This document shows positions 13,018 to 23,035 of a stretch of DNA of 64,000 nucleotides, piece after piece; position 1 is the first letter of the stretch, and each line of letters begins with the position of its first letter. This stretch comes from CAZUQP01 sp964622455 (GTDB taxonomy: Bacteria > Pseudomonadota > Gammaproteobacteria > DSM-16500). Under the pieces are notes generated by a model. The model was not told where the DNA came from. It did no database searches and saw only the letters and a list, made by a program, of their open reading frames with translations. The position numbers and the translations under genes were made by a program. The stretch covers positions 67,014 through 131,013 of the forward strand of contig CAZUQP010000022.1 in the NCBI GenBank assembly GCA_964622455.1, given 5' to 3'.

Positions 13018-14382
13018 TTAAATTTTTTTTGCTAATTGACTTGCATAACCCACATAAGTGCTGGGTGTTAATTGTAATAATTCTTTTTTGACATCATCGG
13101 GCAATGTTAATTCTTTAATAAATTGATGCAGTAGATCTTTAGTCATGATCTTTCCACGCGTAAAACTTTTTAATTTTTCATACGGTTGATCAATACCCGA
13201 TTTACGCATGATCGTTTGAATCGGTTCTGCTAAAATTTCCCAATGCTGATCTAAATCTTCACTTAATGTTTCAGGATCAGGAATCACTTTACTTAAGCCT
13301 TTGCAGGTCGATTGATAAGCAAGCAGTGTATGGGCAAGTGCCACACCTATGTTACGCAGTACAGTCGAATCAGACAAATCCCGCTGAAAACGAGAAATCG
13401 GCAGTTTCATCATCATATGTTCTAATAATGCATTGGCAATACCTAAATTACCTTCCGCATTTTCAAAATCAATCGGATTGATTTTGTGCGGCATGGTGGA
13501 TGAACCCACTTCATTTTTTAGTGGTTTTTGTTTGAAGTAATTCAGTGAAATATATCCCCACATATCACGGTTAAAACTAATTAAAATGGTGTTGATACGC
13601 AAAATAACAGCGAAAAATTCAGCCATATAATCGTGTGGTTCAATTTGAGTAGTGTAAGGATTAAAATCCAATTCTAATTGTGAAATAAATTCCTGGCTGA
13701 TCAAAGGCCAATCAAGGGCAGGATAAGCAATTTTGTGCGCATTATAATTTCCAGAAGCGCCATTTAATTTACCAAGTAATGCTACAGCATTTAATTGACC
13801 CATTTGACGTTGTAAGCGGCTAGCAAAATTTGCAATTTCTTTACCGACGGTTGTGGGTGTTGCAGGCTGCCCATGGGTGCGCGCAAGCATTGCTTGATCC
13901 GCATATTCATGTGCCATCTGCTTTAAACTGGATAATAATGCATTTAAAGTGGGAATGATAAATTCTTTGCGCGCAGTTTTTAACATGAAAGCGTAAGCTA
14001 AATTATTAATGTCTTCAGAGGTTAAACCAAAATGAATAAATTCAATACGTTTAGCTAGTTCATTATTTTTTTCAAGCTTCTCTTTAATAAAATATTCCAC
14101 TGCTTTGACATCATGATTAATATCATGTTCAATTTGTTTAATGCGTAATGCATCTTGTTCGGAAAAATTATCGATGATTGTGTTTAAAGTATTATTCGCT
14201 TGTTTGCTTAAAGGCGGCAATTCTAATAAATTTACGGTGACTAATTGTTGCAGCCAACGGATTTCGATCATTACCCGCAATTTGATTAAACCATATTCGC
14301 TAAAAATAGGACGCACATCATTTACTTTTGTGTGATATCGACCATCCAGCGGTGAAATTGCCATGAGTGCTGCTATGTCCAT
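13018..14382 (-). CDS. purB: Adenylosuccinate lyase
   Basis: Cleaves SAICAR and adenylosuccinate in purine synthesis. The 454-residue protein has the fumarase/aspartase signature SSTMPHKINPIDFENAEG and catalytic region TSEDINNLAYA and THGQPATPTTVG; it is of the E. coli PurB type. The second of two close ATG codons is chosen: AAGGA lies 7 bases before it but touches the first, and MDIAALMAISPLDGRY lines up with the start of E. coli PurB. Follows hflD by about 17 bases; mnmA-hflD-purB is the conserved gammaproteobacterial order. Confidence 0.96.
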   Translation of the reverse strand: MDIAALMAISPLDGRYHTKVNDVRPIFSEYGLIKLRVMIEIRWLQQLVTVNLLELPPLSKQANNTLNTIIDNFSEQDALRIKQIEHDINHDVKAVEYFIKEKLEKNNELAKRIEFIHFGLTSEDINNLAYAFMLKTARKEFIIPTLNALLSSLKQMAHEYADQAMLARTHGQPATPTTVGKEIANFASRLQRQMGQLNAVALLGKLNGASGNYNAHKIAYPALDWPLISQEFISQLELDFNPYTTQIEPHDYMAEFFAVILRINTILISFNRDMWGYISLNYFKQKPLKNEVGSSTMPHKINPIDFENAEGNLGIANALLEHMMMKLPISRFQRDLSDSTVLRNIGVALAHTLLAYQSTCKGLSKVIPDPETLSEDLDQHWEILAEPIQTIMRKSGIDQPYEKLKSFTRGKIMTKDLLHQFIKELTLPDDVKKELLQLTPSTYVGYASQLAKKI

Positions 14383-14399
14383 TATCATTTCCTTTTGTG

Positions 14400-15017
14400 T
14401 TATGCCATCTCCGCCAACATTTTTTCAGCAGCGGCTTTAATTTTGCCTCTAAAAAATAATAATTGCAGACGCGAGCCACCCATTTGCCGCCATAATACCG
14501 ATGATCGAATGCCGGCTAATAATAACGCCCGAATTTTTTCCATGCTTTCAGGCGCGGTCAAAATTCGTTGACTTCCCCATATAATAATTCGAAATTGAAA
14601 CGTACTGATAGTGTTAAGATAAATGTCAGCAAGATTTGCAATGACGGTTGGATGAGTCAGCGAAAAATAATCTACCTGTTTTTTCGCCTGGTTAAGCCTC
14701 TGTGAAAGTGTATCCAGCATTTTAGGGGAGCGCGAAATTTTTTTTTGTAAGCGCATTAAAGACAACATATAGCGAATAGGGATGGGTGCTGTGGATTTTT
14801 GTAATAATTGCGTTAAATGTTCTAAGCCATATTTAATACCGGGGAATCCTTGGTAAACGGCCAGCAGATCTTTAGGGTCTGTTTGAAAAATACTGTAAAT
14901 ACTTGCCTCATAGGCAGTTTCATTTATTTTGCCCGATTTTGCGAGTTCATTGACTAAACTGACTGCTTGGATAATGCCAGCGAGTGCAAGTGTCGTGTTG
15001 TAGAGCTTATCTTGCAA
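14400..15017 (-). CDS. hflD: HflD (high-frequency lysogenization protein)
   Basis: A 205-residue protein of the HflD family, which in E. coli binds the phage lambda CII activator at the membrane; its normal cellular role is not settled. Typical features seen are the helical start YNTTLALAGIIQAVSLVNELA and the later RILTAPESMEKIRALLLAGIRSSVLWRQ. The start is TTG, supported by GGAGG 8 bases upstream and by the 3-base distance from the mnmA stop. Translational coupling with mnmA is likely. Middle gene of the mnmA-hflD-purB run. Confidence 0.92.
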   Translation of the reverse strand: MQDKLYNTTLALAGIIQAVSLVNELAKSGKINETAYEASIYSIFQTDPKDLLAVYQGFPGIKYGLEHLTQLLQKSTAPIPIRYMLSLMRLQKKISRSPKMLDTLSQRLNQAKKQVDYFSLTHPTVIANLADIYLNTISTFQFRIIIWGSQRILTAPESMEKIRALLLAGIRSSVLWRQMGGSRLQLLFFRGKIKAAAEKMLAEMA

Positions 15018-15020
15018 CGT

Positions 15021-16109
15021 TTAAGCCTCCTGTTTAATGATAATCCCGCCGCCAAGGCACGCATCACCCTCATAAAATACCACTGATTGTCCTGGTGTAA
15101 TGGCGCGCTGGGGTTCCTTGAAGTCTATTTTATACTGTTTTTCATCCAATGGATAAATAATACAAGCTTGATCTTTCTGACGATAGCGGGTTTTTGCAGA
15201 AATCGTTAATGGAAAAGCAGGCAGATTTCCAGAGATCCAATGGATTTGATTTGCAATTAATGAATGCGCATATAATAAAGGGTTTTCGGCGCCTTGTGCG
15301 ACAATCAAAACGTTTCGTATCAAATCTTTCTTAACCACATACCAAGGTGCTTCACTACTATTTTTTAATCCGCCAATTTTTAATCCTTGCCGTTGACCGT
15401 GGGTATAAAACATAAGACCGTCATGTTGGCCAACGATCGTGCCATCGGTTGTTTCGATAACCCCGGGTTTTGATGGTAAATAATCATTTAAAAATGTTTT
15501 AAATTTTCGTTCGCCAATAAAACAAATACCCGTACTGTCTTTTTTGGCATGATTTTTAAAACCGGCTTTTGCGGCAAGTTTGCGTACGCTCTCTTTTGTT
15601 AAATCGCCCAGTGGAAATAAACTGTGAGCGAGTTGCTCCTGGTCTAGTGCATATAAAAAATAACTTTGATCTTTGTTAAGATCGCGGCCTTTTAGTAGCT
15701 CAGAGGTATTTTGTTTACGTGCATAATGTCCGGTTGCAATATAATCGGCGCCGCGTTTTCTTGCATAGTGTAAAAACGCTTTAAATTTGATTTCTTTGTT
15801 ACATAAAATATCAGGATTGGGTGTTCGTCCCGCTTGGTATTCAGCAAGAAAATGGGTAAAAACATGCGTCCAATATTCATTGGAAAAATTAACGCGATGC
15901 AATTCAATCTGTAATTGATCACAGACTGCTTGCGCATCTTCCATATCGCGGCTCGCGGGGCAATCAGTGTCGGTATCGTCTTCTTCCCAGTTTTTCATGA
16001 AGACGCCTTCAACAATGTGACCCGCTTCTTTCAGTAAAAGTGCGCTGACGGATGAATCAACGCCGCCAGACATGCCGACGATAATGTGTTTACGTATAGT
16101 AGTTTCCAT
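15021..16109 (-). CDS. mnmA: tRNA 2-thiouridylase MnmA
   Basis: Puts sulfur on U34 of tRNAs for Lys, Glu and Gln. The 362-residue protein has the PP-loop SGGVDSS at 14-20, the two catalytic cysteines in [10 protein letters not shown] and [11 protein letters not shown], and the C-terminal OB-like domain. The ATG was chosen over a TTG one codon earlier. No convincing ribosome-binding site is present, because an outer-membrane-gene terminator ends only a few bases upstream. First gene of the mnmA-hflD-purB run. Confidence 0.95.
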   Translation of the reverse strand: METTIRKHIIVGMSGGVDSSVSALLLKEAGHIVEGVFMKNWEEDDTDTDCPASRDMEDAQAVCDQLQIELHRVNFSNEYWTHVFTHFLAEYQAGRTPNPDILCNKEIKFKAFLHYARKRGADYIATGHYARKQNTSELLKGRDLNKDQSYFLYALDQEQLAHSLFPLGDLTKESVRKLAAKAGFKNHAKKDSTGICFIGERKFKTFLNDYLPSKPGVIETTDGTIVGQHDGLMFYTHGQRQGLKIGGLKNSSEAPWYVVKKDLIRNVLIVAQGAENPLLYAHSLIANQIHWISGNLPAFPLTISAKTRYRQKDQACIIYPLDEKQYKIDFKEPQRAITPGQSVVFYEGDACLGGGIIIKQEA

Positions 16110-16110
16110 C

Positions 16111-16152
16111 AATAAAAAAATACCCAGGTTGTTTACACAGCCTGGGTATTTT
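16111..16152 (-). terminator. Rho-independent terminator of the outer-membrane barrel gene
   Basis: A perfect 12-base stem, AAAATACCCAGG at 16117-16128 with CCTGGGTATTTT at 16141-16152, and a 12-base loop. Read on the minus strand it is followed by seven T. It lies 20 bases after the barrel gene and ends almost at the mnmA start codon. Confidence 0.9.
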
Positions 16153-16172
16153 ACGCGATTCGGTTAAGAGAA

Positions 16173-16802
16173 TTAACCGAAATTATAACCAAGATTTAAG
16201 CTCAGCATGTTAGCACTGGGAATAGCGCTGTTGCTGGTCTTCAAATTGCCGCTGCCTTGAATGTGAGATGCTTCAAGACTGGTGGTGACGTGTTCAGCAA
16301 CATCGTAGCTGACGCCAATACCATACATCGGACGTAATTTACGAGTTGTCTTAGAGTCGGAAGGTACACCAGGAACATTATTTGTTGTCAAAGCAACTTT
16401 ACTGTTTACTGCTGCAATCCCGCCTAATACGTAAGCGTTAAAACCGCTTTCATCAAAAGGCAAATAACCTTTTGCAACAACGTTTAATGCGCCTAGTGTA
16501 TATTTCAATTTTTCACTTGCAACGGAATTAGATGCTTTGTAGGTAGAAGGAGCATAAGTTGCATAACCCGCTTCAAGACCAAAATATTTATTGAAATTGT
16601 AACCACCAAATAATCTGGCACCCAAACCGCCGCGTGTTGTAGAAGTCGATGTGGCGCCTGTCACATTACCCATGTTAGGTGTACTTAATCTGCTGGTACC
16701 TAATCCTGCGCCGACATATGCGCCGGGTGTTGCTGCATGAGTTAAGCCAACAAGTGTAATCGATGAAAGGATTACCGCGCTGATTTTTGTCATTTTGTTC
16801 AT
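16173..16802 (-). CDS. Outer-membrane beta-barrel protein (OmpA-like fold)
   Basis: A 209-residue exported barrel. The signal peptide runs to about residue 23 (...TLVGLTHA), and the mature protein shows the alternating strand pattern of 8-stranded porin-family barrels (YVGAGLGTSRL, LGARLFGGYNFNKYFGLEAGYA, LGALNVVAKGYLP, ...MLSLNLGYNFG). GAGGAA lies 8 bases before the ATG. It has its own promoter and terminator, so it is a single-gene unit inserted in the region that separates mnmA from icd. Such barrels are major surface proteins in Coxiella relatives; ligand or pore function cannot be judged. Confidence 0.85.
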   Translation of the reverse strand: MNKMTKISAVILSSITLVGLTHAATPGAYVGAGLGTSRLSTPNMGNVTGATSTSTTRGGLGARLFGGYNFNKYFGLEAGYATYAPSTYKASNSVASEKLKYTLGALNVVAKGYLPFDESGFNAYVLGGIAAVNSKVALTTNNVPGVPSDSKTTRKLRPMYGIGVSYDVAEHVTTSLEASHIQGSGNLKTSNSAIPSANMLSLNLGYNFG

Positions 16803-16852
16803 TGAAAAATTTCCTCATTGTTATTGATTGATAAATATCAAAAGCAATGCGG

Positions 16853-16881
16853 AGTGTACCATTTATGATCCTTTATGTAAA
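16853..16881 (-). promoter_or_regulatory. Probable sigma-70 promoter of the barrel gene
   Basis: Reading on the minus strand: -35 TTTACA (16876-16881), a 17-base spacer, and -10 TACACT (16853-16858), about 50 bases before the start codon. Confidence 0.5.
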
Positions 16882-16998
16882 ATTTGTTCATAACATAAAT
16901 TATGATATATTTTTTTAACAATTAAACTGTAAATAAAATGGTCAATTCTAAAGAGGATTGTGGCGCTTAAGCGAGCTTGTTACTATACACCCGGATTT

Positions 16999-17073
16999 CC
17001 CCCTTTGAAAAAGGGGGGATTAAGGGGGATTTTTAATACAAATCCCTCCTAACCTCCCTTTTTCAAAGGGAGG
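16999..17073. repeat. Long G/C-rich inverted repeat upstream of icd
   Basis: Two 34-base arms (16999-17032 and 17040-17073) around a 7-base loop. The left arm is built of CCCCCTTTG, AAAAAGGGGGG and ATTAAGGGGG blocks; the right arm is its complement apart from a one-base offset and several C-to-T changes that become G-U pairs in RNA of the + strand. It strikes the eye as far richer in G/C runs than the rest of the intergenic region. Repeats of this AAGGGGG/CCCCCTT type are dispersed in many bacterial genomes (general knowledge). It ends 27 bases before icd. The remaining DNA from 16882 to 16998 shows nothing else. Confidence 0.8.
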
Positions 17074-17100
17074 AACTTTAAGTTTAAGAGGATTTTTTAA

Positions 17101-18360
17101 ATGACTTATCAACACATCACCGTCCCAAAAGAAGGACAAAAAATAACCACAACGAATGATTTATCATTACAGGTACCTGATCAACCCATCATTCCCTTTA
17201 TCGAGGGAGATGGCATTGGGGTGGATATTACGCCGGTCATGCGGGAAGTCGTGGATGCAGCTGTGCAAAAAGCGTATCACGGTAAACGAAAAATTCATTG
17301 GATGGAAATTTATGCGGGTGAGAAAGCAACTAAAGTTTATGATAAAGATACTTGGCTGCCGAGCGAGACACTCACTGCCTTAAAAGAATTTGTGGTCTCG
17401 ATCAAGGGCCCTTTGACAACCCCTGTTGGCGGTGGCATGCGTTCATTAAACGTGGCGTTACGGCAAGAGCTTGATCTTTACACTTGCTTGCGGCCAGTCC
17501 GTTATTTTCAAGGGGTGCCAAGCCCTCTGAAAGAACCTTGGCTAACAGACATGGTTATTTTTCGGGAAAATTCAGAAGATATTTATGCGGGTGTCGAATG
17601 GGCGGCTGATAGTCTAGATGCTAAAAAAGTCATGCAGTTTTTGCAAAAAGAAATGCAAGTCAAAAAGATCCGATTTACTGAACACTGTGGTATTGGCATT
17701 AAACCAGTATCAAAAGAAGGTACGAGACGTTTGGTAGAAGCGGCAATTCAATATGCGATCGACCATGAACGAGATTCTGTGACCTTGGTGCATAAAGGCA
17801 ACATTATGAAATTCACAGAAGGCGCTTTTAGGGATTGGGGCTATGAACTGGCACGCGAAAAGTTCGGTGCAAAATTACTCGATCAAGGGCCGTGGCATGT
17901 ATTGAAAAACCCTAATACCGGTACTGATATCATCATCAAAGATGTCATTGCGGATGCGTTTTTACAGCAGATTTTGATCCGTCCGGCAGAATATAGCGTG
18001 ATTGCTACGTTAAATCTTAATGGGGATTATATTTCGGACGCGCTTGCTGCCCAGGTAGGCGGTATCGGCATTGCGCCAGGCGCTAATTTAAGCGATTCTG
18101 TGGCAATGTTTGAAGCAACTCACGGGACTGCGCCTAAGTATGCGGGGCAGGACAAGGTCAATCCTGGTTCGTTAATTCTATCTGCAGAAATGATGTTACG
18201 GCATATGGGTTGGGATGAGGCTGCTGAATTAATTATCAAGGGGGTAGAAGGGGCGATTAATGCAAAAACAGTGACTTACGATTTTGCCCGCCAAATGACA
18301 GGCGCTCAATTAGTGAGCTGTTCAGAATTTGGTAGCTCAATAATTGAGCATATGCGATAA
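17101..18360 (+). CDS. icd: Isocitrate dehydrogenase (NADP-dependent)
   Basis: TCA-cycle enzyme converting isocitrate to 2-oxoglutarate. The 419 residues closely follow the E. coli Icd pattern: [11 protein letters not shown], the substrate loop [14 protein letters not shown] with S115 at the site that AceK phosphorylates in E. coli, [10 protein letters not shown], and the C-terminal [22 protein letters not shown] use is inferred from this type. AGAGG lies 10 bases before the ATG, directly after the G/C-rich inverted repeat. A clear terminator follows. Confidence 0.96.
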   Translation: MTYQHITVPKEGQKITTTNDLSLQVPDQPIIPFIEGDGIGVDITPVMREVVDAAVQKAYHGKRKIHWMEIYAGEKATKVYDKDTWLPSETLTALKEFVVSIKGPLTTPVGGGMRSLNVALRQELDLYTCLRPVRYFQGVPSPLKEPWLTDMVIFRENSEDIYAGVEWAADSLDAKKVMQFLQKEMQVKKIRFTEHCGIGIKPVSKEGTRRLVEAAIQYAIDHERDSVTLVHKGNIMKFTEGAFRDWGYELAREKFGAKLLDQGPWHVLKNPNTGTDIIIKDVIADAFLQQILIRPAEYSVIATLNLNGDYISDALAAQVGGIGIAPGANLSDSVAMFEATHGTAPKYAGQDKVNPGSLILSAEMMLRHMGWDEAAELIIKGVEGAINAKTVTYDFARQMTGAQLVSCSEFGSSIIEHMR

Positions 18361-18377
18361 TACGACCTCATATTTAC

Positions 18378-18408
18378 TGCCTCATTTGACTGAATGAGGC
18401 ACGTTTTT
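18378..18408 (+). terminator. Rho-independent terminator of icd
   Basis: TGCCTCATT and AATGAGGCA form a perfect 9-base stem with a 6-base loop, followed by CGTTTTT. It starts 18 bases after the icd stop. Confidence 0.9.
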
Positions 18409-18545
18409 ATTTAAGAAACTACTCAAGTATTGTCAGGAATAACAGTATAAGTATAGTTCTTTTTCAGTTAGTTGCATAACCTATAGATTTTTTTATGAAA
18501 TAAGGAAAAAATGGTAGATATAGGCTAAATTAAAGGTAAGGGTAG

Positions 18546-18863
18546 ATGATAAGCGAACATACCATGAGCACGACCGAATTACAGGTACAAGAAGCGAAGC
18601 CTCTATTAAAGGAGCCTTCGTTGTACCAGGTGGTGATGCATAACGATGATTTTACCCCGATGGAATTTGTGGTGGTGGTACTCGAAGTCTTTTTTAACAT
18701 GGATAGAACAATCGCAACACGATTGATGTATGAAGTACATACGACAGGCAAGGCGATTTGTGGGATGTTTAGTAGAGATGTCGCAGAAACAAAAGTAGAC
18801 CAAGTAATGGATTATGCAAGGATGCACGACCATCCTCTATTGTGCAACATAGAGGTGATGTGA
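18546..18863 (+). CDS. clpS: ClpS adaptor
   Basis: Adaptor that feeds N-degron substrates to ClpAP. The 105-residue protein has the ClpS core [21 protein letters not shown], the acidic NDD substrate-pocket motif and ...[20 protein letters not shown] lies 4 bases before the first ATG; a second ATG six codons later has none, so the first is used. clpA follows after 22 bases, the usual pairing. Confidence 0.94.
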   Translation: MISEHTMSTTELQVQEAKPLLKEPSLYQVVMHNDDFTPMEFVVVVLEVFFNMDRTIATRLMYEVHTTGKAICGMFSRDVAETKVDQVMDYARMHDHPLLCNIEVM

Positions 18864-18885
18864 ACCTGGAAGTGGGAGGTGTCCC

Positions 18886-21168
18886 ATGCTAAACAAAGAA
18901 CTTGAGTACACTTTAAACCTCGCTTTCAAAGAAGCGCGTACTAAACGCCATGAATTTGTGACGGTTGAACATCTACTGATTGCATTAATTGAAAATTCCT
19001 CAGCTGCCGAAGTTTTAAAAGCTTGCGGTGCTAATTTAAATCGTTTACGCAATAATCTACTCGAATTCGTTGATCGCACGACCCCTTCTATTCCAACGCA
19101 TGTGCATGATCGTGACACGCAACCTACTTTAGGTTTTCAACGCGTATTACAACGTGCAGTATTTCACGTGCAATCATCGGGTAAAACAGAAGTGACGGGT
19201 GCTAATGTGCTCGCTGCTATTTTTAGTGAACAAGAAAGCCAAAGTGTTTATTTGATCCGCCAAGAAAATGTCAGCCGATTGGATGTCATCAATTACATCG
19301 CCCATGGCTCCACAAAACCAAAATCATCCGGCCTTCGTGAAGGTGATCAACTGGGCGGTCATTACATGGAAGACAGTGAAGGATTGCAAGAAGATGCTGC
19401 AGTCAGTCCCTTAGAACAATTTACAACAAACTTAAACGCGCGTGCTAAATTAAATTTAATTGATCCTTTGGTCGGCCGTGAAGATGAAGTTGAACGTACG
19501 ATTCAAGTATTGTGCCGCAGACGCAAAAATAATCCTTTGTTAGTAGGCGAAGCAGGCGTTGGTAAAACTGCCATTGCAGAAGGGTTGGCACGCTTTATTG
19601 TAGAGAAAAAAGTGCCGAGCGTTTTAGAAAACAGTGTGATTTATTCCTTGGACTTAGGAAGCTTGCTCGCAGGGACCAAATATCGCGGTGATTTTGAAAA
19701 AAGATTAAAAAGCGTACTGCATCAATTAAAAGAACAAAAAGGCGCTATTCTTTTCATCGATGAAATTCATACCATTATTGGTGCGGGGGCCGCATCCGGC
19801 GGTTTAATGGATGTTTCTAATTTAATTAAACCGTTATTGGCTTCAAGTGAACTCACGTGTATTGGTTCAACCACCTACAAAGAATATCGCGGCGTCTTTG
19901 AAAAAGACCACGCATTAGCCAGACGTTTCCAAAAAATTGATGTGAAAGAACCAACCATCGAACAAACAATTGAGATTTTAAAGGGATTACGTACGCGCTT
20001 TGAAACACATCACAATGTCACCTACACTGACGAAGCATTAGAAGCAGCAGCGAAATTATCAGCACGTTATATTTCTGATCGTCGATTACCCGATAAAGCG
20101 CTGGATTTAGTCGATGAAGTAGGTGCTTACCAATATCTTTTACCCGAAGCGAACCGTAAAAAAATTATTGATCACACCGATATTGAAAAAGTGGTCGCCA
20201 AAATTGCGCGTATTCCTGAAAGAAATGTTTCAACCTCAGACCGCGAGATTTTAAAGAATTTAACGCGCGATCTTAAAATGATGATTTTTGGCCAAGATGA
20301 AGCAGTCGAAACACTGGGCGCTGCAGTACGATTATCACGTTCTGGATTGCGCGATCCTGTGAAACCGATTGGTTCATTCCTCTTTATCGGGCCGACTGGG
20401 GTTGGTAAAACAGAAGTTTCTAAACAATTAGCAAAACAATTAGGCATTGAATTAATACGATTTGATATGTCTGAATATATGGAACGTCATACCGTATCAC
20501 GCTTGATTGGCGCACCTCCCGGTTATGTGGGATATGATGAAGGCGGTTTACTGACTGAAGCTGTCAATAAACATCCGCATTCTGTGGTGCTTCTTGATGA
20601 AATTGAAAAAGCGCATCCTGATGTTTATAACTTGCTGTTGCAAATTATGGACCATGGCACATTAACGGATACCAATGGCAGAAAAACAGATTTTCGTCAC
20701 ACCATTTTGGTTCTAACTTCTAATGCGGGAGCAGATTTATTAGATAAGACTGCGATTGGTTTTACTCAACAAGAGAGTGAAACAGATGTTCTCCGTGCAG
20801 TCAATAAAGTATTCTCGCCTGAGTTTCGTAATCGTTTAGATGCTATCATTCAATTTAAAGCATTAGATACCAAGACTATTTTACATATCGTCAATAAATT
20901 CTTATTGGAATTAGAAGTTCAATTAGAAGTGAAGCATGTGGTCTTAGATATTGATGATGAAGCACGCGCTTGGCTTGCTAGAAAAGGGTATGACAAAAAA
21001 ATGGGTGCACGGCCGATGGCACGCTTGATTCAGGAACAAATTAAACGCCCATTAGCGGAAGAATTATTGTTTGGTAAATTAAGTAATGGCGGCCGAGTGA
21101 CTGTCGGTGTTGATGAAGATAAGCTCAAATTTGCCATTGAAGAATACGAAGGGAATGGGGTGCATTAA
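18886..21168 (+). CDS. clpA: ClpA, ATPase subunit of the ClpAP protease
   Basis: Unfoldase that feeds substrates into ClpP. The 760 residues include the N-domain (1-145) that binds ClpS, a first AAA+ module with GEAGVGKTA and [10 protein letters not shown], and a second with GPTGVGKTE and [14 protein letters not shown]. It lacks the long middle coiled coil of ClpB, which fixes the ClpA assignment, as does the preceding clpS. GGGAGG lies 6 bases before the ATG. Convergent with infA. Confidence 0.96.
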   Translation: MLNKELEYTLNLAFKEARTKRHEFVTVEHLLIALIENSSAAEVLKACGANLNRLRNNLLEFVDRTTPSIPTHVHDRDTQPTLGFQRVLQRAVFHVQSSGKTEVTGANVLAAIFSEQESQSVYLIRQENVSRLDVINYIAHGSTKPKSSGLREGDQLGGHYMEDSEGLQEDAAVSPLEQFTTNLNARAKLNLIDPLVGREDEVERTIQVLCRRRKNNPLLVGEAGVGKTAIAEGLARFIVEKKVPSVLENSVIYSLDLGSLLAGTKYRGDFEKRLKSVLHQLKEQKGAILFIDEIHTIIGAGAASGGLMDVSNLIKPLLASSELTCIGSTTYKEYRGVFEKDHALARRFQKIDVKEPTIEQTIEILKGLRTRFETHHNVTYTDEALEAAAKLSARYISDRRLPDKALDLVDEVGAYQYLLPEANRKKIIDHTDIEKVVAKIARIPERNVSTSDREILKNLTRDLKMMIFGQDEAVETLGAAVRLSRSGLRDPVKPIGSFLFIGPTGVGKTEVSKQLAKQLGIELIRFDMSEYMERHTVSRLIGAPPGYVGYDEGGLLTEAVNKHPHSVVLLDEIEKAHPDVYNLLLQIMDHGTLTDTNGRKTDFRHTILVLTSNAGADLLDKTAIGFTQQESETDVLRAVNKVFSPEFRNRLDAIIQFKALDTKTILHIVNKFLLELEVQLEVKHVVLDIDDEARAWLARKGYDKKMGARPMARLIQEQIKRPLAEELLFGKLSNGGRVTVGVDEDKLKFAIEEYEGNGVH

Positions 21169-21182
21169 TCTCACGCTACGTT

Positions 21183-21440
21183 TTATTCTGTTTTCTCAGG
21201 GTTATTTTCAGTTGTTTTGCCGTCGCGACTTCTAAACGTAATCCGTCCTTTAGTCAAATCATAGGGGGTCAATTGCACAGTGACTTTATCGCCTTTTAAA
21301 ATGCGGATATAGTTCTTACGCATTTTTCCAGAAATATGCGCAATGACGACATGGTCATTTTCAAGTTGTACACGAAACATGGTGTTTGGCAGTACATCAA
21401 TGACTGTACCATCCATTTCAATTTGATCTTCTTTTGCCAT
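21183..21440 (-). CDS. infA: Translation initiation factor IF-1
   Basis: Small OB-fold factor that occupies the ribosomal A site during initiation. The start at [11 protein letters not shown] matches the universal beginning; the frame is open 45 bases further but those residues are not conserved. [29 protein letters not shown] is diagnostic. At 85 residues it is about 13 longer than usual, with a charged tail ([12 protein letters not shown]). clpA-infA is a conserved neighbourhood. Confidence 0.94.
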   Translation of the reverse strand: MAKEDQIEMDGTVIDVLPNTMFRVQLENDHVVIAHISGKMRKNYIRILKGDKVTVQLTPYDLTKGRITFRSRDGKTTENNPEKTE

Positions 21441-21513
21441 ATAGTACCAAATACCCTTTAAAGCCATTTTAATGTTGCAAATCATGCCTTAAATAAATAA
21501 AAGAAGCAATGTA

Positions 21514-21963
21514 TTAGCTGGGTCTTTTATCATATCTACTATCTAATTGTTCTGGCGCCGCATCTAGGGGTGTGTAGCCTTTTTTTGACCAAAGACAGGA
21601 AAGACAATCCAGTAACCTAGACTTTTTTTCGCCTAAAAAAATATTAATATCTTGTTCCATTCTGATTATTTTTTTTCCAGCCTCTTCTTTACATTCACCG
21701 TATTCTTTTTCAAATGCTGTTGTTGCTTCTGAAGGCGTATTATCCCAATTCATTTTTCCTAAGAAAGAATCATAATTGTTTCGGTTTTGGTCATTTGGGA
21801 GTGTCCACGCGGCTTCCCATAATGTTTGCCAAAATTCTTCATTTCGAAGAGAACTGCTTATCCTCGGGTTTTTTAATTTAGATATTTGATCTTTAATTGC
21901 TACTATTATTTCATCAGTTGTTGCGGTATTTTCTACTTGAAGAAACTCATAATAATTTGACAT
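21514..21963 (-). CDS. J-like domain protein without HPD
   Basis: A 149-residue cytoplasmic protein. Residues 1-70 follow the outline of a DnaJ J-domain: NYYEFLQVENTATTDEI at the start, and AAWTLPNDQNRNNYDSFLG where J-domains have ...EVLSDPEKRAQYDxxG. The HPD tripeptide needed to stimulate DnaK is absent; the loop reads KLKNPRISSSL. The rest (about 70-149) is charged and partly helical with a cysteine-containing segment LLDCLSCLW. No assigned family; it lies between infA and trxB, facing the same way as both. Function unknown. Confidence 0.6.
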   Translation of the reverse strand: MSNYYEFLQVENTATTDEIIVAIKDQISKLKNPRISSSLRNEEFWQTLWEAAWTLPNDQNRNNYDSFLGKMNWDNTPSEATTAFEKEYGECKEEAGKKIIRMEQDINIFLGEKKSRLLDCLSCLWSKKGYTPLDAAPEQLDSRYDKRPS

Positions 21964-21981
21964 CCGTTTATTTCCTTATTT

Positions 21982-22986
<1,005 letters not shown>

Positions 22987-23035
22987 TTAAAGGGAAAATA
23001 TGGATTACTGTCACTTTTGACACTTGGAGTTAACA

